Assembly (NCBI GenBank): GCA_913041075.1
Contig: CAJWGZ010000048.1
Location: forward strand, 1 to 7,267
Source: an uncultured Fidelibacterota bacterium
GTDB taxonomy: Bacteria > Fidelibacterota > Marinisomatia > Marinisomatales > TCS55
Reading direction: 5' to 3'
Length of the DNA stretch: 7,267 nucleotides
Part shown: piece after piece, positions 1 to 6,039 of the stretch
How the letters are laid out: every line of letters begins with the position of its first letter
Position numbering within the stretch: the stretch's first letter is position 1
Notes under the pieces: model-generated
Seen by the model: the letters and a program-made list of their open reading frames with translations, nothing else
What the model was told of the DNA's origin: nothing
The model's database searches: none
Position numbers and translations under genes: made by a program

Positions 1-1167
1 GCGAGTTTATGTCTTTCCTTTATTTTCAGCTCATGTCAGAAAAAACTGGAAATAGATCCGGGTGTGGCAGCGCTGATATTCCAAGCGGAGTCAGCCTATA
101 GGACCGGATATTACAACACAGCTTTAACATTATCAGACAGCGTCATTACAATTAGTCCAAATGTAGCTGATATCTATTTCCTGCGGGGTAGAGTTTTTAC
201 AAAATTGGCCAGATTGTTGAAAGCAGAAACTTCTTATCTTAGAGTATTACAATTGGAGCCCAACTATCAAGGGGCATGGTTCAATATAGGAACAAATAGC
301 CTGCGCCAAGATAAACTTCCGGCAGCGATTAGTTACTACAAAAAAGAACAACAAACACATCCATCAGCAACAACAATGGTCCAGATAGGAAAAGTCTATG
401 CCAATATGGGAAAGGTTGATAGTGCCACTTATGCTTATGAAAAAGCTATTGAAATAGACACAAAAAATGCGTCTGCCTACATGCGGCTAGGACATTTATA
501 TAAAGATAGTGGTGATATTACAAAAGCAATAAAATATACAACCAGCGGTGTGAACCTAGATCCTGAAAATTTGGACTATAAATATTTCATGGGTTCATTG
601 CTATTATTAAATGGAGAACCAAAAGCCTCTATTCCTTTCTTTCGGTCGGTAACCAATAAGCAAGCCTGGCATTACTGGGCTCATCATAATCTAGGTCAAG
701 CTTATTTCCGAATTGGATCTACAGCTGAAGGTCAGCGTTTTATGGATAAAGCCAAAGAACTACAAAAAGGTATCCAAGAAGTGGAAAACTGGCGCAATCT
801 GGCCAACATGAATCCTGACCAATTTATGCTATGGGTCAATTTAGGAAATTCATTAAATAATATGGGGCGTATGGAAGAAGCAAAAGACGCATTTCTAGTA
901 GCACTTTCTTTAAAACCAATGAATTTTGCTTTACAAAATAATATTGCCAATCTCTGTTTAATGATTGGGGATACAAACCAAGCAATCGTTCGGTATGAAG
1001 CCATTTTATCTATGGACCCTGAACTTGTAGATATTTGGTTAAATCTTGGCGTAGTATATGCTAGTTCAGGCCAAGTAACTGAAGCACGACAAGCTTGGGA
1101 AAAAGGCCTCGAATTCGATAGTAATAACCAAACATTAAAAGGTTATTTGGAAACATTAAATCGATAG
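1..1167 (+). CDS. TPR-repeat lipoprotein, 5' end outside the window
   Basis: The reading frame is open from base 1, and 388 residues are visible before TAG at 1165-1167. The first codons give the end of a hydrophobic signal peptide with a lipobox (F-S-S-C, Cys at visible residue 12, bases 34-36). The GTG at 64 is therefore not the start; the true start lies left of base 1. The mature protein is about ten consecutive 34-residue TPR units with the usual W/Y-N-L-G-x-x-Y and A-x-x-x-Y-x-x-A-L-x-x-x-P spacing. A longer helical insert (roughly visible residues 242-272) separates units 1-7 from 8-10. TPR arrays are protein-binding scaffolds with no catalytic role, so this one probably sits on the periplasmic or outer face of a membrane. 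It is clearly paralogous to the TPR protein at 2858-4054. It lies 2 nt before the propeller gene, which suggests an operon and a shared complex. The partner is inferred. Confidence 0.9.
   Translation, partial: ASLCLSFIFSSCQKKLEIDPGVAALIFQAESAYRTGYYNTALTLSDSVITISPNVADIYFLRGRVFTKLARLLKAETSYLRVLQLEPNYQGAWFNIGTNSLRQDKLPAAISYYKKEQQTHPSATTMVQIGKVYANMGKVDSATYAYEKAIEIDTKNASAYMRLGHLYKDSGDITKAIKYTTSGVNLDPENLDYKYFMGSLLLLNGEPKASIPFFRSVTNKQAWHYWAHHNLGQAYFRIGSTAEGQRFMDKAKELQKGIQEVENWRNLANMNPDQFMLWVNLGNSLNNMGRMEEAKDAFLVALSLKPMNFALQNNIANLCLMIGDTNQAIVRYEAILSMDPELVDIWLNLGVVYASSGQVTEARQAWEKGLEFDSNNQTLKGYLETLNR
34..36 (+). other. Lipobox cysteine of the first TPR lipoprotein
   Basis: Cys codon ending the sequence S-F-I-F-S-S-C, directly after a hydrophobic stretch in frame with the TPR gene. 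It is the predicted lipidation and signal peptidase II cleavage site. It shows that the frame continues upstream of the in-frame GTG at 64. Confidence 0.7.
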
Positions 1168-1169
1168 TA

Positions 1170-2861
1170 ATGAATCTTTTTAACATTGGAAAAATCATCA
1201 TTATTGGATATGTAATTTTTATCTCTTGTGATAAAATAAAACCAGTGGTTTCATCTACAAACCAAATTAGTTTCACAGAAGTTACCAAATACGCCGGGCT
1301 GGCGGATTTTCGCCATATAACGGGCGCTGCAGGTGATAAATGGTTCCCTGAATCAATGGGATCTGGTGGTGGTTTTATCGATTACAATGGAGACAGTTGG
1401 CCAGATATATTATTAGTAAGTGGTGGCGTGTGGCCAGAGAAAAACAAAACGGTCATTCCAGCGCTAAACCTATATCGTAACAATCGAGATGGAACATTCA
1501 TGGATGTAACCGCATCTACCGGACTTGCTGATTTACATACTTATGGTTTTGGCATAACTGTAGCTGACTATGACAATGACGACGATCAAGATTTTTTCTT
1601 TACAACCATTTGGCAAAACCATTTATTTCGTAATGATGGGGGATCTTTTGTTGATGTGACCGCCAAAAGCGGCCTTGGAAAAGATTCGCTGTGGAGTACA
1701 TCTGCCATTTTTTTTGATGCTGACCTAGATGGGTGGGCCGATATATATGTTGGCAGCTATGTAGATTGGTCTCCTGAAAACGACATATGGTGTACGCTAG
1801 ATGGTATTACAAAAAATTACTGCACTCCTGAATTATTTAATGGCGTACCAAGCCGTTTTTATCATAATAATGGCAATGGTACATTTACTGATCAAACTGA
1901 ACAAGCTGGATTTCTACCTGCTCCTGGTAAAATGCTGGGCGCTGCAGAGTTGGATTTCAATAATGATGGTTGGCCGGATTTAGCAGTAGCTAGTGACACT
2001 CAGCGCGACCTTCTTTATATAAATAATGGTAATGGTACCTTTGACGAAATTGGTGCAATTAGTGGGATGGCTTATGATGAAAATGGGCGTGCCAAAGCTG
2101 GCATGGGAATTGATGTCGGTGTAGTGGATGGCTCTAAAAAAGAAACCATATTTGTGGGAAATTTTTCTAAGGAAATGATCAGTGTATTTCGCCATCAAAG
2201 TGATGTTTTTTTTGAAGATCGTTCAGCATTATCAAAAATTGGCAGACCCAGTCTTATGACTTTAACATTCGGTTTATTTCTTTTTGACGCAGAGTTGGAT
2301 GGTGACCTAGATCTGTTTACTGCCAATGGTCATGTTCAAATTGGAATTGAACAAACGCAAGATGGTATATATTACCGCGAACCAAGTCACCTATTTCTTA
2401 ATGATGGAAGCGGACATTTTACTGATATTGTGCCAATTATAGGTGGCGCATTGTCCAAGACCATTGTTGGCCGAGGCGCAGCATACGCAGATTATGATAA
2501 GAATGGAACAGTAGATATACTGGTTACGGAAAATGGTGGTCCAGCGCATTTATACCGTAATGATAATCATCTAAATAACTTTTTACGCATAAACATAAAA
2601 TCAATAAACGGGACAAGAGACGGTTTGGGTACAAAATTAGTTGGAATAATAAACAATATGAGCATGGAGCGCAGGGTCAAGACAGGTTCCAGCTTTATGT
2701 CACATTCTGAAACAACTGTTACCTTTGGTCTTGGTAATGCGGAAAAATTAGATAGTTTATACATTTACTGGCCAGATGGTACAAAAGAAATATTCAATAA
2801 TATTAATGGTGGACAAGAAATTAATATTATTGAAGGCCAGGGTAGGTTCGCGGTTCAATGA
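1170..2861 (+). CDS. CRTAC1-like FG-GAP/VCBS beta-propeller lipoprotein with ASPIC/UnbV C-terminus
   Basis: A complete 563-residue protein. The N-terminus is a lipoprotein signal peptide (hydrophobic residues 9-19, Cys20 in F-I-S-C). Six FG-GAP/VCBS calcium loops of the D-x-N/D-x-D-G type begin near residues 71, 133, 183, 262, 373 and 441. A seventh, degenerate blade lies near residue 320 (V-V-D-G-S-K-K, ending I-F-V-G-N), which fits a seven-bladed propeller. Residues about 470-556 form the ASPIC/UnbV domain, with the N-F-L-R-I-N opening, a G-L-G-T-K motif and a late I-Y-W-P-D-G-T motif. This is the architecture of bacterial CRTAC1-family proteins, whose molecular role is generally unknown; integrin-like propellers usually bind ligands or proteins. 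The ATG starts 2 nt after the stop of the upstream TPR gene, with no clear Shine-Dalgarno sequence, so translation may be coupled. The downstream TPR gene overlaps it by 4 nt. Family assignment is secure; function is not known. Confidence 0.93.
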   Translation: MNLFNIGKIIIIGYVIFISCDKIKPVVSSTNQISFTEVTKYAGLADFRHITGAAGDKWFPESMGSGGGFIDYNGDSWPDILLVSGGVWPEKNKTVIPALNLYRNNRDGTFMDVTASTGLADLHTYGFGITVADYDNDDDQDFFFTTIWQNHLFRNDGGSFVDVTAKSGLGKDSLWSTSAIFFDADLDGWADIYVGSYVDWSPENDIWCTLDGITKNYCTPELFNGVPSRFYHNNGNGTFTDQTEQAGFLPAPGKMLGAAELDFNNDGWPDLAVASDTQRDLLYINNGNGTFDEIGAISGMAYDENGRAKAGMGIDVGVVDGSKKETIFVGNFSKEMISVFRHQSDVFFEDRSALSKIGRPSLMTLTFGLFLFDAELDGDLDLFTANGHVQIGIEQTQDGIYYREPSHLFLNDGSGHFTDIVPIIGGALSKTIVGRGAAYADYDKNGTVDILVTENGGPAHLYRNDNHLNNFLRINIKSINGTRDGLGTKLVGIINNMSMERRVKTGSSFMSHSETTVTFGLGNAEKLDSLYIYWPDGTKEIFNNINGGQEINIIEGQGRFAVQ

Positions 2862-4054
2862 AGTATCTAATTTTATTGATATTTTCACTCTATTGTTGTT
2901 CCAGTAATGAAAAACAAACTGAAAATGAAACTCGGGTTAACCCCAAAGCAAATCGTTATTTACTGCAGGGAATCGACCTGTTGAAGCAGCATAATTTTAC
3001 TCAGGCACTGGCCTTCGCTGACAGCGCAGATAAATACGCCACACAAAAGGCTGACGTGCACTTTTTCAAAGGTCGCGTATACTCTGAACTTGGCCGGTTT
3101 GCGGAAGCAGAACAAGCATATAAAAATACGCTAGAAGATATGCCCGGTTACAAAGGTGTCTGGAACAACCTTGGCAATAATGCCTACCGACAACAAAATT
3201 TCAGCCTGGCGATAGACTTTTACAAAAAAGAGCTCACGCTAGGTAGGGCAACTATCCCTCTGCGAGCGCTGGGCCGGGCATTTGTTGAATTAGGCCAAAC
3301 AGATAGCGCGAGGACATATTTTGAAAAAGCAATTGAATTAGATGATAAATATACTGCCGCTTATTTCAACCTAGCTCAATTGGAAGAAGATGAAGGAAAT
3401 CTTAAGAAAGCACTTAAGCACTCTAGCCGAGCCTATGGAATAGAACCTGAAAATCTGGAGTATCGCTATGTATATAGTACGTTACTAGTGCAATTAAATA
3501 GAGGAAGTGAAGCTATATACAACCTCAAAGAAATAGTGAGACAATGGCCCTGGCATCATGGTGCGCATTATAACCTCGGCCGTGCCCTTATCGAAGCAGG
3601 TCAGCAAGTTGATGGTAAAAAATATCTAGAGCAAGCAGAGCAAGTGCGGGCTGCACAGGCCAAAATTGATCATTTAGAAAACACCGTCCGCGCCTTGCCG
3701 GATGACCCCTATTCTTATGCTGCGTTAGCGTTTGCCCTACGAAAAGCCGGAAGATATAATGATGCCATGCACTCCTACAAAGTAGCTCTATATCTAGATC
3801 AAGATAATTTTGATATATGGAATAATGTGGCCAATCTATATCTGCTTCAAGGAGATACGGTTACAGCGCTTGCCACTTACAATTATATTGTTACGAGAAA
3901 TCCAGCGTTAACTGATGTATGGCTTAACATGGGTGTTGTATATGCCCTTTCAAATCAAAAAGAAAAAGCACGTAATGCTTGGGAGCGGATTCTTGCTGCC
4001 GAGCCCAACAATGCTTCCGCACAAAAATTCATAAGAAAATTAAATAATAATTAA
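2858..4054 (+). CDS. TPR-repeat lipoprotein, paralogue of the first TPR gene
   Basis: A complete 398-residue protein. The ATG overlaps the TGA of the propeller gene (ATGA), which implies translational coupling. The N-terminus M-K-Y-L-I-L-L-I-F-S-L-Y-C-C is a short hydrophobic signal ending in two cysteines (13 and 14). Either could be lipidated, although neither context is an ideal lipobox. The rest is about ten TPR units. The layout matches the gene at 1-1167 throughout: shared P-E-N-L-[DE]-Y-[KR]-Y, A-H-[HY]-N-L-G-x-A and W-L-N-[LM]-G-V-V-Y-A motifs, and the same extended helical insert (about residues 260-285) before the last three repeats. The pair probably arose by duplication around, or later separation by, the propeller gene. 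The expected role is an envelope-anchored scaffold binding a partner, perhaps the propeller (inference). The 3' end overlaps the convergent creatininase-family gene within TTAA. Confidence 0.92.
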   Translation: MKYLILLIFSLYCCSSNEKQTENETRVNPKANRYLLQGIDLLKQHNFTQALAFADSADKYATQKADVHFFKGRVYSELGRFAEAEQAYKNTLEDMPGYKGVWNNLGNNAYRQQNFSLAIDFYKKELTLGRATIPLRALGRAFVELGQTDSARTYFEKAIELDDKYTAAYFNLAQLEEDEGNLKKALKHSSRAYGIEPENLEYRYVYSTLLVQLNRGSEAIYNLKEIVRQWPWHHGAHYNLGRALIEAGQQVDGKKYLEQAEQVRAAQAKIDHLENTVRALPDDPYSYAALAFALRKAGRYNDAMHSYKVALYLDQDNFDIWNNVANLYLLQGDTVTALATYNYIVTRNPALTDVWLNMGVVYALSNQKEKARNAWERILAAEPNNASAQKFIRKLNNN

Positions 4055-4836
4055 TGTTTTATTTGAGGTGCGTGCGGAAAATGATCATTGATATTTGCCC
4101 CAGCCAACTCGATAAGGAAATCACTTATCCGCTGGCATATAAAATCCAGATATTTTTTTCCCTTTTCTGCTGTGGCTAAGCTAGGATCGGCATTCCCACA
4201 ATGATCATTTAGGCTGGAAAATTTCCGGCTCGTTTTTATCCATCCTTTTTCTAACGCTTCAAATTGGAATGGTCGAAACGCACCGTTATTCGCTTGATCT
4301 AATTGCACCAGTTCTGGGAATAATGCCAGAGCCATAGATGTTTCCAACTCCCCCGCATGGTCATCAACTACATCGAATATTTCACGATGCTTATCCTGAC
4401 CAACTTCATAGACATGACACCAAAACATAAATATATCCAGATCAGACTGTATTTGCCTGACCAATGGTGTAAAATCATTTCCTCCGTGACCATTGATCAA
4501 TAATATTTTCTTTATACCATGGTGAGCAAGGGACTCTATGATCTCTGCCAACATTAGATCCAGAGTAGTTTGTTTTACATGAATAGTTAATGGGAAATCC
4601 ATCAGGTTGCAATCCACACCATAAGGTATGGTGGGTAAACAAATGACTGACTTGGTCTTTTCCCAAGCCATTTGGGAAACACGTTTCACAATCGCATCCG
4701 TATGTAAAAAATCCTGACCTTCCGGTAAGTGATAATTATGAGCTTCTATAGCACTAGCGCCCAAAACAGCAACCTTCGGTATTTGTTCTTTAAGTTTGGC
4801 CTGATTTATTTGGGTAATATCCCATTCATTGATCAT
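4051..4836 (-). CDS. Creatininase-family metal-dependent amidohydrolase
   Basis: A complete 261-residue cytoplasmic protein of typical family length with no signal peptide. The first metal-binding motif is present as E31-x-H33 with D42 in H-L-P-E-G-Q-D, the same spacing as Glu34/His36/Asp45 of Pseudomonas creatininase. His117 lies in N-G-H-G-G-N (residues 115-120), and a conserved H-A-G-E-L-E-T-S block spans 160-167. Creatininase itself has N-G-H-Y-E-N, where the Glu is a second-site metal ligand. The Gly-Gly form here matches the broader family (formamide hydrolases such as ArfB, MftE-type proteins, many uncharacterised members), so creatinine is unlikely to be the substrate. No mycofactocin or flavin genes are nearby to suggest a pathway. 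The ATG is supported by an AAAGAGG ribosome site 7 nt upstream and an in-frame TAA just before that. It is transcribed against both flanking operons, so a link to them is doubtful. Confidence 0.92.
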   Translation of the reverse strand: MINEWDITQINQAKLKEQIPKVAVLGASAIEAHNYHLPEGQDFLHTDAIVKRVSQMAWEKTKSVICLPTIPYGVDCNLMDFPLTIHVKQTTLDLMLAEIIESLAHHGIKKILLINGHGGNDFTPLVRQIQSDLDIFMFWCHVYEVGQDKHREIFDVVDDHAGELETSMALALFPELVQLDQANNGAFRPFQFEALEKGWIKTSRKFSSLNDHCGNADPSLATAEKGKKYLDFICQRISDFLIELAGANINDHFPHAPQIKH

Positions 4837-4843
4837 TTTATTT

Positions 4844-4850
4844 CCTCTTT
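4844..4850 (-). promoter_or_regulatory. Shine-Dalgarno site of the creatininase-family gene
   Basis: On the minus strand this reads AAAGAGG, 7 nt before the ATG at 4836-4834. An in-frame TAA (plus 4849-4851) closes the frame upstream, so this site fixes the start. It is the only strong ribosome-binding sequence in the window. Confidence 0.75.
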
Positions 4851-4899
4851 ATTAATATTTCTTGAAAACTATATCGTAATTTGGCCTCATCATAATGTA

Positions 4900-4926
4900 T
4901 TTCCAATTTACTCTGGTGGTTGGAAA
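4900..4926. repeat. Short inverted repeat, possible operator or hairpin
   Basis: TTTCCAA (4900-4906) and TTGGAAA (4920-4926) form a perfect 7-bp inverted repeat around a 13-nt centre, in the middle of the divergent intergenic region. It could be a regulator-binding site or a weak RNA hairpin. The arms are short and AT-rich, so chance is a real possibility. Confidence 0.25.
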
Positions 4927-4959
4927 ATAAATTATAGGCAAATTAAATTCCTGATTATA

Positions 4960-6024
4960 ATGAAATATAGAATATTATGGTTTTTGTTCCTTTCGGGGAC
5001 GATATTTTACACCTGTGGCAAGCCCTCCCCACCCACCGGGGAATTTCTTTTAATTACCACTGGTAACGTACAAGGGGCCTTCTTTCCAATTAAGGCCCGG
5101 CTTGATTCGTTGGGCGGTTTGGCCAGAAGAGCAACTTTCTTAAAAGATCTTAGAACTACCGGCGCTGAACCTATATTACTAGATGCAGGAAATTTGTTTA
5201 TTGCCCAGAATAAGTCTGTGGAACTAATTAAATGTTATAATGAAATTGGCTATGATGCTCTAAATATTGGAGCAGAGGACCTTGGGAATACAACCAATAT
5301 TAAAAATTTAGAACAATTAGCAGAATTTCCATTTTTGTCAGCAAACATTGTTTACAAACAGTCTGGGAAAACGGTATTTAGCCCTTTCGCCACTATTGAA
5401 CGCGGCGGATTTAAAGTAGCGGTGATTGGTTTAACAAAAAACTTGTTAGAAAACAATTCGGATGAATATGAACTTAAAGATCCAATACAGACCGGCAAAA
5501 ATCTATTGGATAAAGTGGCCAGTTACTCAGATTATCAGGTGATATTATTTAATGGCTCATTTGATGATGCGGTTATAGCAAGGAATGAATTGTTAGAAGC
5601 GGATTTCATGTTTATCAGCGGACACAGGGGTGCCCCAAGAAAAACCAGACCACCCGAGGAAGGCCCTTCTTTATATAAAGTAGGGGAGCTTGGTCGGGCC
5701 CTCGTAACCATAAAAACACACGTAGCCCATATTGATTCATCCCTGAAAGATATTAGTATGCTAATTGAAAGAGAAAAGTTTATAAAGGAAACGCTGCATT
5801 TACTACATCGAGGAGCAGCGGTAGATATAGAAGAAATGTATGCGGGGAATTACATTATGACACAAAGAATTAACAGGATAAAAACAGAATTGCAGTTAGT
5901 TCAAACGGAACTGGCCAGTGCGACAAATACAGTGGAATTCGATTATATACTTTTGTCTTCAAACATAGCAAATGATGAGGATATAAAAAGAATAATAAAT
6001 GAATATGGTATAACGGTTAACTAG
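4960..6024 (+). CDS. UshA/5'-nucleotidase-like metallophosphoesterase domain lipoprotein, probably catalytically dead
   Basis: 354 residues from the ATG at 4960. The frame is open back to 4729, but that would add 77 non-secretory residues overlapping the divergent creatininase-family gene. From 4960 the protein begins with a lipoprotein-like signal (M-K-Y-R then hydrophobic, Cys19 in F-Y-T-C; Thr at -1 is unusual). The UshA/5'-nucleotidase N-terminal domain is recognisable from G-G-L-A-R-R-A-T (52-59), L-L-D-A-G (73-77), the G-Y-D-A-L-N-I-G strand (97-104), F-P-F-L-S-A-N (123-129) and V-A-V-I-G-L-T (153-159). The metal-site residues are changed: the usual D-x-H is N36-x-Q38, D-A-G-D is D-A-G-N78, G-N-H-E is G-A-E-D (104-107), and G-H-x-H is G-H-R-G (221-224). 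The C-terminal substrate-binding domain of UshA is missing. In its place is a charged helical, possibly coiled-coil tail (about 300-322). A binding or structural role is more likely than nucleotide hydrolysis. It precedes the propeller gene by 15 nt and ends with tandem stops TAG-TAA. Confidence 0.8.
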   Translation: MKYRILWFLFLSGTIFYTCGKPSPPTGEFLLITTGNVQGAFFPIKARLDSLGGLARRATFLKDLRTTGAEPILLDAGNLFIAQNKSVELIKCYNEIGYDALNIGAEDLGNTTNIKNLEQLAEFPFLSANIVYKQSGKTVFSPFATIERGGFKVAVIGLTKNLLENNSDEYELKDPIQTGKNLLDKVASYSDYQVILFNGSFDDAVIARNELLEADFMFISGHRGAPRKTRPPEEGPSLYKVGELGRALVTIKTHVAHIDSSLKDISMLIEREKFIKETLHLLHRGAAVDIEEMYAGNYIMTQRINRIKTELQLVQTELASATNTVEFDYILLSSNIANDEDIKRIINEYGITVN

Positions 6025-6039
6025 TAAATTATTGATTAT

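Larger units (their letters stand above)
4837..4959. promoter_or_regulatory. Divergent intergenic region with probable promoters for both directions
   Basis: These 123 bp of very AT-rich DNA separate the divergent creatininase-family and phosphoesterase-like genes and must carry their promoters unless the right-hand block is read from elsewhere. On the minus strand a perfect TATAAT lies at 4936-4931, about 95 nt before the ATG, but has no good -35 partner. On the plus strand TTGGAA (4920-4925) and TTAAAT (4943-4948) are 17 bp apart, but would start transcription only a few bases before the ATG at 4960. No single promoter can be called firmly, and the organism's sigma factor preferences are unknown. 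Confidence 0.35.

Noticed and set aside
64..66. GTG as start of the first TPR gene
   Set aside because: The frame is open back to base 1 and encodes the end of a lipoprotein signal with a lipobox Cys, so the start lies outside the window.
1165..1170. Tandem stop TAG-TAA, also seen at 6022-6027
   Set aside because: Two occurrences in AT-rich DNA are easily coincidental. No readthrough product is possible beyond a few bases.
732..1288. Minus-strand open frames across the first TPR gene and the start of the propeller gene
   Set aside because: They are antisense to strongly supported coding sequence and show no recognisable domain or ribosome site.
2858..4054. Possibility that the propeller and second TPR gene are a frameshifted single fusion gene
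   Set aside because: The overlap is a clean ATGA, and the second gene has its own signal peptide, so they are separate proteins.
4082..4835. Repeated TGATCATT palindromes at about 4082, 4202 and 4830
   Set aside because: Two encode Asn-Asp-His in the creatininase-family protein and one covers its start codon. TGATCA also occurs elsewhere in the window, so chance explains it.
4729..4959. N-terminal extension of the phosphoesterase-like protein
   Set aside because: It would overlap the divergent creatininase-family gene and place the signal peptide 77 residues into the protein. The ATG at 4960 gives a proper N-terminal signal.
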